DNA from: an uncultured Bacteroidales bacterium
GTDB taxonomy: Bacteria; Bacteroidota; Bacteroidia; Bacteroidales; Bacteroidaceae
DNA: 50,231 bases
Direction of reading: 5' to 3'
NCBI GenBank assembly: GCA_902779165.1
Contig: CACZAN010000027.1
Span: 1-50,231, forward strand
The notes below the pieces were generated by a model. It did no database searches and was not told the origin of the DNA. It was given only the letters and a program-made list of their open reading frames with translations. A program made the translations under genes and the position numbers. Position 1 is the stretch's first letter, and every line of letters starts with the position of its first letter. Shown here piece by piece: positions 1-8,520 of this stretch.

Positions 1-391
1 TAATAAATATTATATATTTATATATAGTGAGCAAAATGACAAATCCGATTTTGATTTTGACAAATGACAATTGACAAGATTTGACCATTTCTGTGTTCAG
101 AATAAAGTCAGCTTCTCTCTATCTCTTGTTTTTCAACGTTTTATCACTGCGCGGACTATGTTGACTGTCTCGCCTGAGTGCAGCTGACTCGCTTCATCAT
201 CGCCCAGCACCCTCTCTTCTATCGTTAAATAAAGGTGTATTTTTAGGGGAAAAAGGGTGGAAATTCGGAGAAAAAAATGGTATTTTTGCGGGCAGAAAAC
301 AACGGAAAGACCAGCATCATGCCAAAGATTTTATGAAATTCAAGTTTTGCAAGTGATGCCGTAGGCATCTGACAATGGTAGCCAGCCATTT

Positions 392-570
392 CCGCTCGGC
401 GCTCTGCGACGCTTCACGCTTGAAGAATGGCTGGTAATGAGGATATTAACGGACAGCGTGCCGTAGGTACGCGACAGGGATTTGATGTCGCGTACCTAAA
501 GGCACGCTTTTTCCTGGCCGCTATATACCAGCCGTTCTTCAAGCGTGAAGCGTCGCAGAGCGCCGAGCGG
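392..570. repeat. Long nested inverted repeat (hairpin-forming)
   Basis: Bases 392-436 and 526-570 are 45-bp arms that are reverse complements with one mismatch. Between them a second inverted repeat (456-476 with 486-507) carries GCGTGCC and GGCACGC ends. The whole piece can fold into one long stem with small internal loops. It lies outside any convincing gene and looks like a REP or MITE-like palindrome. The arm text (CCGCTCGGCGCTCTGCGACG) resembles a stretch inside the GH43 gene near 30388. The first 390 bases of the window hold no gene I can support. Confidence 0.75.
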
Positions 571-578
571 AAACGTAC

Positions 579-851
579 AGCTGGTTCTTCGAAGAGTCGA
601 AGCGAACAAAGTTCGAGCGAGCATATTTGCGAAACCTGAGTCGGGTAATTTATCGCTATCAAGAATTAGAGAATGTCTCTCAATATGCAGAATATAGCCT
701 ACGAATGGATAAGAATGACTAGAATATTATGCGCGCTATCCGCAAGATGGAACTTGCCTGGCTGAAGGTCAACGGAAGTAATTTTGCTTTGGTTGAATAC
801 CGCGACCGAAAAAGCAAGCTTCGCCACTGCTACTCGCTGACGAAGACGTAG
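579..851 (+). pseudogene. Degenerate coding remnant with in-frame stop
   Basis: The frame starting at 579 reads as natural protein sequence (for example FERAYLRNLSRVIYRYQEL, then QYAEYSLRMDKND) up to a TAG at 720-722. It continues in the same frame as a 40-residue piece with its own ATG at 729 (MRAIRKMELAWLKVNGSNF) that ends at 851. It has no start of its own, because the upstream end runs into the 392-570 palindrome. I do not recognise the family. I read it as the tail of a protein gene broken by the palindrome and by a stop codon. It could also be a chance open frame. Confidence 0.3.
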
Positions 852-942
852 GCATCACTTCCGAACTTGAATTATACTAATTGATAAGGAAAATATAGCT
901 TTTTACATTGCAAAAGTCGAATATATGTCGACATGTGAATCC

Positions 943-1647
943 TCAACCTATCCGACTGATACGTTGCAACCTGCCTTCATCGATGAGCTTTATTTTCCGC
1001 CCATCGATGGCAACGATATGCTCAGCAGCAAAGACTGAGAGCGTGCGGATAGCGTTGGATGTCGTCATATTCGAGAGGTTGGCCAAGTCCTCACGACTGA
1101 GATAAATACTGAGGGTGCTGCCATCCTCTTCAACTCCATAGCAATCCTTGAGAAACAACAGGGCTTCTGCCAGACGGCCGCGGATATGTTTCTGCGTGAG
1201 GCTTACCGTGCGCTCATCGGCCTGTCCCAGATTTGCTGAAAGACGCTGGATGAAAAACCACGCGAGACGGGCATTTTCCTGAATGAGCGCTATCATAGCC
1301 TTGATAGGGATGCAAACGATGACCGACGGTTCGAAGGCTGCTGCGCTGGTAACATAATTCTGACAGGCAAAACCTGCACGATAGCCGAAATACTCTACGG
1401 GCTTCACGATACGGACAATCTGTGCACGTCCGCCCACGCCTTCCTTAAAGACTTTTACCTTGCCAGAGATGAGGCAATAGAGGTAATGAGGGACATCCCC
1501 CTCGACATAAATCTTCTTATTTTTCTTGAAGAGCTGAAGACTTATCTGTGGCAACAATGTCGATTTCTGTTCCTCTGTCAGCAAATTGAAGATTGCAGAG
1601 AGGTTCGGAAGGATTTCTTCTATGTTTTGCACATGTATGGGCATCAT
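943..1647 (-). CDS. Crp/Fnr family transcriptional regulator
   Basis: This 234-residue protein has the two-domain Crp/Fnr layout. Residues of about 25-145 form a cyclic-nucleotide-binding-type beta-roll (IYVEGDVPHYLYCLISGKVKVF). A long dimerisation helix follows (NARLAWFFIQRLSANL). About 155-230 is a winged helix with the recognition segment LSREDLANLSNMTTSNAIRTL. There is no Fnr-type N-terminal cysteine cluster, so oxygen sensing by an iron-sulfur cluster is unlikely; the ligand is unknown. It is divergent from the glycogen operon with a 180-bp gap, so it may act there, but that is inference. A TAATTTTG promoter box lies about 30 bp upstream of its start. Confidence 0.88.
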   Translation of the reverse strand: MMPIHVQNIEEILPNLSAIFNLLTEEQKSTLLPQISLQLFKKNKKIYVEGDVPHYLYCLISGKVKVFKEGVGGRAQIVRIVKPVEYFGYRAGFACQNYVTSAAAFEPSVIVCIPIKAMIALIQENARLAWFFIQRLSANLGQADERTVSLTQKHIRGRLAEALLFLKDCYGVEEDGSTLSIYLSREDLANLSNMTTSNAIRTLSVFAAEHIVAIDGRKIKLIDEGRLQRISRIG

Positions 1648-1676
1648 TTGCAGTCCAAATCTTATGTTTTACGGCA

Positions 1677-1684
1677 CAAAATTA
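1677..1684 (-). promoter_or_regulatory. Bacteroidetes -7 box for the Crp/Fnr gene
   Basis: Read on the minus strand this is TAATTTTG, which fits the TAnnTTTG consensus of the Bacteroidetes primary sigma factor. It is placed 30 bp before the Crp/Fnr start. Confidence 0.5.
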
Positions 1685-1758
1685 CGGAAATGTTTCCATT
1701 TCGACAAACTTCTTTGCTATTTTCTCAAAAAAAATTTTTTCAGACGACAAATAATTAC

Positions 1759-1766
1759 TATATTTG
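1759..1766 (+). promoter_or_regulatory. Bacteroidetes -7 box for the glycogen operon
   Basis: TATATTTG matches TAnnTTTG and lies 61 bp before the debranching enzyme start, facing away from the Crp/Fnr promoter in the shared 180-bp gap. Confidence 0.45.
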
Positions 1767-1827
1767 AGGACGAAATCCAACAAAAAAACGCTTTTAACGA
1801 TAAAAACAACCATTATAAACCTAACTT

Positions 1828-3771
1828 ATGAGCTATTTACAGTTTGACAAAACCCTGATGACGAATCTGGAGGAAGCTCTGAAGAAAGAGGTGCTGCGAA
1901 GCAATCGCTCTGGTGCCTATTCGTGCTCTACAATCCTCGATTGCAACACACGAAAGTACCACGGTTTGCTGGTGGTGCCGGTGCCCGAGTTGGACGACGA
2001 GAACCACGTTCTCCTCTCCTCACTCGACTGCACCGTCATCCAGCACGGTGCCGAATTCAACCTGGGCCTCCACAAGTATCAGGGCGACAACTACAGTCCT
2101 CGCGGCCACAAGTACATCCGCGAGTACGACTGCCAGCAAGTGCCCACGACCATTTATCGCGTCGGCGGCGTCATCTTGAAGAAGGAGCTGATGTTCCAGC
2201 ACTTCGAAGATCGGGTGCTCGTGCGCTACACGCTGCTCGACGCACATTCCAAGACGACGCTGCGCCTGCAACCCTGGCTGGCGTTCCGAAGCGTGCGTGA
2301 GTTCACCCACGAGAACCCGCGTGCCAACCGCGACTACCAGGAAGTGAAGAACGGTATCAAGACCTGCATGTACCCTGGGTATCCCGAACTCTACATGCAG
2401 CTGAACAAGAAGTCCGAATGGGTGTTCCATCCTGACTGGTACCGCGGTGTCGACTATCCGAAAGAGACAGAGCGTGGCTACGCCTCCAACGAGGACCTCT
2501 ACGTGCCCGGTTACTTCGAGTTCGATATCAAGAAGGGCGAGAGCGTGGTCTTATCCGCCGGCATCAAAGAGTGCAATCCTGCCAAGCTGAAAGACTTGGC
2601 AGACTACGAAGTGAACATCCGCACTCCGCGCGACAACTTCTACCATTGCCTCGTCAACAGCGCCCACCAGTTCCTCAACTACCGCGAGGGCGAGACCTAC
2701 GTGCTCGCAGGCTATCCTTGGTTCAAGTGCCGCGCCCGCGATATGTTCATCTCCCTGCCTGGTCTCACACTGACAAACAATGAGTTGGATCACTTCGAGA
2801 AGGTGATGACCACCGCTGAGAAGGGCATTCGCGAGTTCATTGCCGGCAAGCCCCTCAGCGTACGCATCTATGAGATGGAACATCCCGACATCCTGCTCTG
2901 GGCTGTATGGTGCATCCAGCAGTACTGCAAGTTCGTAGGCATGGAAAAAGGCATCCAGAAATACGGACAGCTGCTGCGCGACATCATGGAATGGCTCATC
3001 GCAGGCAAGCATCCCAACCTCTATATCCACGACAACGGACTCGTCTATGCCAACGGTCGCGACAAGGCCATCACCTGGATGAACTCCAGCCAGAACGGAC
3101 GGCCCATCGTACCCCGCTCAGGCTACATCGTAGAATTCAACGCCCTGTGGTACAACGCCCTGATGTTCAGTGCCAACGTCTTCCGCACCATGAACGATGT
3201 CACCCAGGCCGAGCCGCTCGAAGCCATGGCCGAGAAAACCAAGAAGAGCTTTATCGAGACCTTCCTCAACGACTATGGCTACCTGCTCGATTATGTCGAC
3301 GGCCAGATGATCGACTGGAGCGTGCGCCCCAACATGATCTTCGCCTGTGCCTTCGACTTCTCACCCTTAGAGCCCAAGCAGAAAAAGAGCATCCTCGACC
3401 TGTGTACCAAGGAACTGCTCACACCCAAGGGCCTGCGCACCCTCTCGCCGAAGAGTGGCGGCTACAACCCCATGTACGTCGGTCCGCAAGTACAGCGCGA
3501 CTACGCCTACCACATGGGCACTGCCTGGCCCTGGCTCGCCGGTTTCTATCTCGAAGCCTGCCTGAAGGTCTTCGGCTACTCCCGCGTCAGCTTCGTCGAG
3601 CGTCAGCTCGTGGGCTACGAGGAAGAACTCTTCTACCATTGCATCGGCACCCTGCCCGAGGTCTTCGACGGCAACCCGCCCTTCCACGGCCGCGGTGCCA
3701 TGAGTTTCGCCATGAATGTGGCAGAAATCATGCGTGTGGTCAAACTGCTCGATAAATACATTATAGAATAA
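1828..3771 (+). CDS. Glycogen debranching enzyme (amylo-alpha-1,6-glucosidase type)
   Basis: This 647-residue cytoplasmic protein has an N-terminal beta-rich domain of debranching enzymes (about 1-260; RSGAYSCSTILDCNTRKYHGLLV is typical of the GDE N-domain). A C-terminal (alpha/alpha)6 glucosidase domain follows (about 290-640; YPWFKCRARDMFISLPGL, then NALWYNALMF and QRDYAYHMGTAWPWLAGFY). It would remove alpha-1,6 branch stubs from glycogen. It is the first gene of a three-gene set with a GT4 synthase and a GH57 enzyme; the next start is 19 bp downstream. The GC-rich codon use matches its neighbours. No signal peptide is seen, consistent with storage-polysaccharide work in the cytoplasm. Confidence 0.93.
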   Translation: MSYLQFDKTLMTNLEEALKKEVLRSNRSGAYSCSTILDCNTRKYHGLLVVPVPELDDENHVLLSSLDCTVIQHGAEFNLGLHKYQGDNYSPRGHKYIREYDCQQVPTTIYRVGGVILKKELMFQHFEDRVLVRYTLLDAHSKTTLRLQPWLAFRSVREFTHENPRANRDYQEVKNGIKTCMYPGYPELYMQLNKKSEWVFHPDWYRGVDYPKETERGYASNEDLYVPGYFEFDIKKGESVVLSAGIKECNPAKLKDLADYEVNIRTPRDNFYHCLVNSAHQFLNYREGETYVLAGYPWFKCRARDMFISLPGLTLTNNELDHFEKVMTTAEKGIREFIAGKPLSVRIYEMEHPDILLWAVWCIQQYCKFVGMEKGIQKYGQLLRDIMEWLIAGKHPNLYIHDNGLVYANGRDKAITWMNSSQNGRPIVPRSGYIVEFNALWYNALMFSANVFRTMNDVTQAEPLEAMAEKTKKSFIETFLNDYGYLLDYVDGQMIDWSVRPNMIFACAFDFSPLEPKQKKSILDLCTKELLTPKGLRTLSPKSGGYNPMYVGPQVQRDYAYHMGTAWPWLAGFYLEACLKVFGYSRVSFVERQLVGYEEELFYHCIGTLPEVFDGNPPFHGRGAMSFAMNVAEIMRVVKLLDKYIIE

Positions 3772-3790
3772 AGAAAGGAGGAAACAACGT

Positions 3791-5068
3791 ATGAAAGTTT
3801 TAATGTTCGGATGGGAGTATCCTCCTCATGTATTCGGTGGACTCGCCACCGCTAACTACGGCATCACTCACGGATTGAATGCACAGGGCGACATCGAGAC
3901 CCTGCTCTGCCTGCCACGTCCCTTCGGCGACGAGGAGCAGGATGCATGCAGGATCATCGGTATGAACTGCGTGCCCATCGTCTGGCGCGACGTGAACTAC
4001 GACTACGTCAAGCAACGCATTGGCGATATCATGTCCCCCGAGGACTACTACCGCTATCGCGACCACCTCTATGCCGACTTCAACTACATGCACGTCAACG
4101 ACCTCGGCTGCATGGAGTTCGCCGGCGGTTATCCCAAGAACCTCACCGAGGAAATCAACAACTACTCCATCATCGCCGGTGTCGTAGCACGCACCGAGAA
4201 GTTCGATATCATCCACGCCCACGACTGGCTCACCTACCCTGCCGGCATCCACGCCAAGCAGGTCTCTGGCCGGCCCCTCGTCATCCACGTCCACGCCACG
4301 GACTTCGACCGCTCTCGCGGCAACGTGAACCCCACGGTCTATGGCATCGAGCGCAACGGCATGGATAATGCAGACTGCATCATGTGCGTATCGGAACTCA
4401 CCCGCCAGACCGTCATCAACCACTACGGTCAGGATCCCGCCAAGTGCTTCGCCATGCACAACGCCGTGTATCCGCTGGCACCCGAGTTGCAGGAGATTGT
4501 GGACCAGCGCCTGCCCTACAAGGATCGCAAGGAGAAGGTCATCACCTTCCTCGGCCGCATCACCATGCAGAAGGGTCCAGAATACTTCATCGAGGCCGCC
4601 AAGCGAGTGCTCGAGCGCACGAACAACGTACGCTTCTGCTTCGCGGGTTCGGGCGACATGATGAACGACATGATCAACATGGCCGCCGCCTACGGCATCG
4701 CAGACCGCTGCCACTTCCCCGGATTCATGAAGGGCAAGCAGGTGTTCGAAATCTTCCGCGACAGCGATGTATATGTCATGCCCTCCGTCTCTGAGCCCTT
4801 CGGCATCAGCCCCTTGGAAGCCATGCAGAGCGGAGTCCCCAGCATCATCTCCAAGCAGAGCGGCTGCGCCGAGATCCTCGACAAGTGCATCAAGACCGAT
4901 TACTGGGACATCGACGCCATGGCAGATGCCATGTATTCGCTCTGCACCAACGACTCCCTGCACGAATACCTGCAAGTCGAGGGCAAGAAGGAAGTCGACG
5001 GCATCACCTGGGAGAAAGTAGGTGTGCGCATCCGCAAACTCTATGACCAGTGCCTGCAAAAGAATTAA
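3791..5068 (+). CDS. GT4-type glycosyltransferase (glycogen/starch synthase-like)
   Basis: The 425 residues form a GT-B fold. The N-terminal half opens with MKVLMFGWEYPPHVFGGLA, the glycine-rich start typical of synthase-like GT4 enzymes, and contains the HAHDWLTYPAG segment. The C-terminal half has FLGRITMQKGPEYFIEA and the sugar-nucleotide site SEPFGISPLEAM. It is predicted to elongate or make alpha-glucan together with the flanking debranching and GH57 genes. A strong ribosome site (AAAGGAGGA) stands just before ATG 3791. I cannot tell whether the donor is ADP- or UDP-glucose. Confidence 0.88.
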   Translation: MKVLMFGWEYPPHVFGGLATANYGITHGLNAQGDIETLLCLPRPFGDEEQDACRIIGMNCVPIVWRDVNYDYVKQRIGDIMSPEDYYRYRDHLYADFNYMHVNDLGCMEFAGGYPKNLTEEINNYSIIAGVVARTEKFDIIHAHDWLTYPAGIHAKQVSGRPLVIHVHATDFDRSRGNVNPTVYGIERNGMDNADCIMCVSELTRQTVINHYGQDPAKCFAMHNAVYPLAPELQEIVDQRLPYKDRKEKVITFLGRITMQKGPEYFIEAAKRVLERTNNVRFCFAGSGDMMNDMINMAAAYGIADRCHFPGFMKGKQVFEIFRDSDVYVMPSVSEPFGISPLEAMQSGVPSIISKQSGCAEILDKCIKTDYWDIDAMADAMYSLCTNDSLHEYLQVEGKKEVDGITWEKVGVRIRKLYDQCLQKN

Positions 5069-5070
5069 CG

Positions 5071-5110
5071 GACCCACCCCTCACCCTCCCTTTAGGGAGG
5101 GAGTGGTTAC
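5071..5110. repeat. REP-like palindrome, copy 1
   Basis: The unit begins GACCCACCCCTCAC and ends AGGGAGGGAGTGGTTAC around a short hairpin (CCCTCCC/GGGAGGG). The same ends, with a longer and different centre, recur at 18882-18958 and 19017-19095. It sits just after the GT4 stop codon and could work as a terminator or an mRNA-stabilising hairpin. Confidence 0.6.
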
Positions 5111-5183
5111 TATCCAGAAATGATATATTAATATAGAAATAAACAATCAAACAATGACCCGATAACACCCTCTCAAATTCATT

Positions 5184-5222
5184 CCACTCTCCCCCTACAG
5201 GGGGAGCGGGGAGGGGGTCCGG
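5184..5222. repeat. REP-like palindrome, copy 2 (inverted, diverged)
   Basis: Read on the minus strand this is GGACCCCCTCCCCGCTCCCC followed by a small CCCCCT/AGGGGG hairpin. It resembles copy 1 at 5071 in the opposite orientation, so the two make a head-to-head pair in the 169-bp gap before the GH57 gene. Confidence 0.5.
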
Positions 5223-5237
5223 GCTTTCTTAATAGTT

Positions 5238-6728
5238 ATGAAAACAATTTGCTTATACTTCGAGATCCACCAAAACGTACACCTGAAGCGCTACCGCTTC
5301 TTCGAGATTGGCAAGGATCACTACTATTTCGATGACTATGAGAACGAGCGTGGCATCACCGAGACTGCCGAGCGCTCCTACATTCCCGCCATCAAGACCT
5401 TCCTCGAGATGGCCAAACTCTACGGCAAAGCCTTCAAAGTAGCCTTCTCCATCAGCGGATGCGCCATCGAACTTCTCGAGCAGTACGCACCCGAGGTCAT
5501 CGAGCTCCTGCAGGAACTCAACGAGACCGGCTGCGCCGAGTTCCTCGCCGAACCCTACAGCCACGGCCTCAGCTCGCTGGCCAATGAAGACGTCTTCCGC
5601 GATGAGGTAGCCCGCCAGGCCAAGAAGATGAAGGAACTCTTCGGCAAGAAACCCACCGTACTGCGCAACAGCTCGCTCATCTACAGCGACGACATCGGCG
5701 GACTCGTAGCCTCCATGGGCTACAAAGGCATGATCGCCGAGGGCGCCAAGCACATCCTCGGCTGGAAGTCACCCCACTTCCTCTACCATTGCGCACAGAA
5801 CCCCAACCTCAAGCTCCTGCTGCGCGACTACAAACTCTCCGACGACATCTCCCTGCGCTTCAACGACTCCTCCTGGAGCGAATTCCCCCTCTTCGCCGAC
5901 ACCTACATGGACTGGATAGCCCAGCTGCCCGAGGAGGAGAAGGTCATCAACATCTTCATGGAACTCTGCGCACTTGGCATCTACCAGCCCCTGAGCTCCA
6001 ACATCCTCGAGTTCATCAAGGCACTGCCCGCCGTAGCCAAGGACCGCGGCATCACCTTCGCCACCCCCTCCGAGATCATCGCCAAGAGCAAGTCCGTGGC
6101 ACCCATCGAAGTGCCCTACCCCATGAGCTGGAACGACGAGGAGCGCGACTGCAGCTGCTGGCTCGGAAACGTCATGCAGCGCGAAGCCTTCCAGAAACTC
6201 TACAGCGTTGCCGAGCGCGTGCTCATCTGCAAGGACCGCCGCATCACCCAGGACTGGGACCGCATACAGGCCTCCAACAACTTCCGCTTCATGACCACCA
6301 AGAACATGGGCGTTGGGTTCTATCGCGGCATCTACGACAGCCCCTACGACGCCTTCACCAACTACATGAACATCCTCGGCGACTTCATCAACCGCGTCAA
6401 CGCCCTCTATCCCCTCGACATCGAGAACGATGAGCTCAACGCCCTGCTGACCACCATCCGCAATCAGGCCGACGAGATCACCGTCAAGGATGCCGAAATC
6501 GCCCGTCTCAAGGCCCGTCTCCAGAAGTTCGAAGGCAAACCCGAAGAGAAAGTTGCAGAGAAGAAGGCACCCGCCAAGAAAGCTGCTGCCCCCGCCAAGA
6601 AGGCCGCCCCTGCTAAGAAAGCAGAGCCCGCTAAGGCCGCAGCTCCCGCACCCGCACCAGCGAAGAAAGCAGAACCCGCCAAGAAAGCCGCTGCACCCGC
6701 CAAGAAGGCCGCTCCCAAGAAGAAGTAA
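5238..6728 (+). CDS. GH57 alpha-glucan hydrolase with lysine/alanine/proline-rich tail
   Basis: Of the 496 residues, about 1-400 form a GH57-type domain. It begins MKTICLYFEIHQNVHLKRYR, with the conserved H-Q-x-H-x motif near the start, and contains EFLAEPYSHGLSSL. A short coiled coil (about 400-432; DEITVKDAEIARLKARLQKF) leads into a tail of about 60 residues made of APAKKA-type repeats, ending PKKK. The catalytic part would act on glycogen-like alpha-glucan. The tail is strongly basic and resembles histone-H1-like tails; it may bind glycogen, nucleic acid or an acidic partner. It is the last gene of the glycogen cluster and a clear terminator follows at 6782. Confidence 0.88.
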   Translation: MKTICLYFEIHQNVHLKRYRFFEIGKDHYYFDDYENERGITETAERSYIPAIKTFLEMAKLYGKAFKVAFSISGCAIELLEQYAPEVIELLQELNETGCAEFLAEPYSHGLSSLANEDVFRDEVARQAKKMKELFGKKPTVLRNSSLIYSDDIGGLVASMGYKGMIAEGAKHILGWKSPHFLYHCAQNPNLKLLLRDYKLSDDISLRFNDSSWSEFPLFADTYMDWIAQLPEEEKVINIFMELCALGIYQPLSSNILEFIKALPAVAKDRGITFATPSEIIAKSKSVAPIEVPYPMSWNDEERDCSCWLGNVMQREAFQKLYSVAERVLICKDRRITQDWDRIQASNNFRFMTTKNMGVGFYRGIYDSPYDAFTNYMNILGDFINRVNALYPLDIENDELNALLTTIRNQADEITVKDAEIARLKARLQKFEGKPEEKVAEKKAPAKKAAAPAKKAAPAKKAEPAKAAAPAPAPAKKAEPAKKAAAPAKKAAPKKK

Positions 6729-6781
6729 CCCCTCGCACGCGCGTACCTTAATATAATCTCGCGCGCACGCATTAATCCGTA

Positions 6782-6819
6782 GGAGATAAGCACACATCAC
6801 CGCTGCTTATCTCCTTTTC
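6782..6819 (+). terminator. Rho-independent terminator of the glycogen operon
   Basis: A perfect 10-bp stem (GGAGATAAGC / GCTTATCTCC, 12-nt loop) is followed by TTTTCT. Confidence 0.85.
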
Positions 6820-6917
6820 TGTATTAAGTCAAAAAGCTCCCTTGCCGTCCCGTCCTTTTATTGCAAATTTCATTTGCAAATCCCCCCCAACTCAAAAATC
6901 TCCCTTTTTTGCAGCGG

Positions 6918-7441
6918 TTTGCAAAAAAATGATTACCTTTGCGCACAGTTACCACAATCGCCGATCCAATCAGCGAAAAAATCAACGTGACAATCGTGAA
7001 GCAGCAATGTCCCGTCCTTTGACTGCAAAATTATATTTTGCCAATGACAAACGAACACCTAACCACCCCCGCAATCGAAACCCACACCTGGCTGGAGCCA
7101 GGAGCCTGGCAGCACTTTCGTGAATCCAGCTGTGATAAAGGCAACAGAGGACACCTTGCAACGGAAGGCCGAGGCTAAGCACTATAGTTATCACCCAATC
7201 CCTGTGGAATCCCAACGCTACCGCTTCGTAGCCTTGAACGAGATTGGACGGCTGCTGGTAGAGAGGTCCTGACGATGGCGTCTGCCGTGCCGTAAGGCGG
7301 AGTTTCCTTGGATGAAAGGAAAAACATTTGCGTGTTTTGTTGTTTCTTTGTGGAAGAAGAGAGCAAGGACAGTACATTTTATGCCCTTTTTTGAGGAAAA
7401 ATGATAAAAGTTGCATCTGGGGTTAGCTTTTTGAGTGTCTA
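6918..7441 (+). other. Gene-poor stretch with a promoter and possible coding remnants
   Basis: A good promoter is visible: TTTG near 6918 and TACCTTTG near 6934. Downstream, a 44-codon frame starts at ATG 7044 and ends at 7178 (MTNEHLTTPAIETHTWLEPG). A second open piece in another frame reads HYSYHPIPVESQRYRF and then FVALNEIGRLLVERS before a stop near 7274. Neither is recognised. They may be fragments of one decayed gene, or this may be the long leader of the sigma-factor operon that starts at 7442. Confidence 0.3.
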
Positions 7442-7933
7442 ATGGGTCTTATAGAAAAAGACGTGATGGAAAAGAAGGCAATCCAGCGGCTGTTCAAGCA
7501 GCACTATGCCAAGATGTACAGGGTGGCACGCACCATCCTCTACGACGAGCAGGAGAGCGAGGATGTGGTTAGCGACATCTTCGAGAGCCTGCTTCGTAGG
7601 CAGATTGTCTTGACGGCAGACACCGAGGAATGTTACTTGCTGACGAGCGTTCGGAATATGTGTCTCAAGCGCCTGCGTCACAGCTCAGCCTCTCTTGAAG
7701 GGAACGGATACATCGAACCTATCGACGATTCTGACATTGAGGATGAACGGCTGACGGACATTGACGAATTCGTTGCCCGCCACCTGACGGAACAGGAACA
7801 GCGCATCTTCCGTCTCCGCTTCACCGAAGGATGCAGTTATAAGGAGATAGCTGCCGCCGAGGGCATCAGCCGCGTAGCCGTATGGAAACATCTTTCGCAC
7901 GCCTTGAACCTCATTAGAAACCATTTTAACTAA
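7442..7933 (+). CDS. ECF-type RNA polymerase sigma factor
   Basis: This 163-residue sigma-70 family protein has region 2 (about 15-60; YRVARTILYDEQESEDVVSD) and region 4 (about 105-160; LTEQEQRIFRLRFTEGCSYK, ending in the helix-turn-helix EIAAAEGISRVAVWKHLSHA). It is followed after 8 bp by a membrane protein with a FecR C-terminal-type domain, and then by an outer-membrane barrel. This is the usual Bacteroidetes arrangement for signalling across the envelope. It is predicted to switch on its own operon when the anti-sigma partner is inactivated. An earlier internal start (ATG at 7466) is possible. Confidence 0.9.
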   Translation: MGLIEKDVMEKKAIQRLFKQHYAKMYRVARTILYDEQESEDVVSDIFESLLRRQIVLTADTEECYLLTSVRNMCLKRLRHSSASLEGNGYIEPIDDSDIEDERLTDIDEFVARHLTEQEQRIFRLRFTEGCSYKEIAAAEGISRVAVWKHLSHALNLIRNHFN

Positions 7934-7941
7934 TAAGTACT

Positions 7942-8520
7942 ATGCAAACCACAGACAAAAAGATGTTTCTTGACATGCAGGAGCATCCCGAAAAGTACTC
8001 CGACCAGCAGATTGAGGCCATGCTGGACGAACTCGACCGAGTGCCCGACGTGGAGTCTGCGTGGCAGAAGTTCTCTGCTGAGCAAGAAGAGAGCACTGAG
8101 TCCACACAGAACCATATACACACCTCGCATCGTTGGCTCAAGGTTGCCGCCTCCTTTATCGGCGTCCTTCTCGTCACAGGCCTTGCCTATGCCGCTTTCC
8201 GTATCCTTTCTCCAGCAAAGGAGCAACAAAGGACAGAAGTTTCGACTCTCAACTCTCAACGCTCATCCCTCAACTATTCACCTGACGGCTTTGTGCTTTT
8301 CGCGGACATCAGATTAGACTCAATGTTGGCAATTGTGAGCAGACATTACAGTAAAACTGTATCTTTCAGCAATGAGGAACTAAAGGGGCTGCGGATTCAT
8401 ACGAAGTGGAACCAAGAAGACAGTCTGGCCGCGTTTATTGGAAACCTGAATGAGTTGGATGAACTGCAGTTGACAGAACTGCGGGATACCATCTTTGTGC
8501 AGAAAGGAGGGGTGCAATGA
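7942..8520 (+). CDS. FecR-like anti-sigma membrane protein with DUF4974 domain
   Basis: The protein has 192 residues. About 1-55 is a cytoplasmic acidic helical segment. About 66-90 is one membrane segment (WLKVAASFIGVLLVTGLAYA). About 110-190 is a periplasmic domain of the DUF4974 type (FADIRLDSMLAIVSRHYSKT, ending TIFVQKG). Full FecR proteins exceed 300 residues and have a central FecR domain, which is missing here. The linker TEVSTLNSQRSSLN is encoded by the same kind of TCAACTCTCAAC repeat seen in intergenic gaps. It overlaps the next gene by 4 bp (ATGA), so the two are translationally coupled. Confidence 0.82.
   Translation: MQTTDKKMFLDMQEHPEKYSDQQIEAMLDELDRVPDVESAWQKFSAEQEESTESTQNHIHTSHRWLKVAASFIGVLLVTGLAYAAFRILSPAKEQQRTEVSTLNSQRSSLNYSPDGFVLFADIRLDSMLAIVSRHYSKTVSFSNEELKGLRIHTKWNQEDSLAAFIGNLNELDELQLTELRDTIFVQKGGVQ

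Noticed and set aside
3800-5077. 425-residue open frame on the minus strand
   Set aside because: It is an antisense shadow of the GC-rich GT4 gene, and its composition (runs of V, H, D, G) is not protein-like.
6464-6800. Minus-strand Ala/Gly/Leu/Phe-rich frames resembling membrane proteins
   Set aside because: They are the antisense reading of the PAKKA-repeat tail of the GH57 gene.
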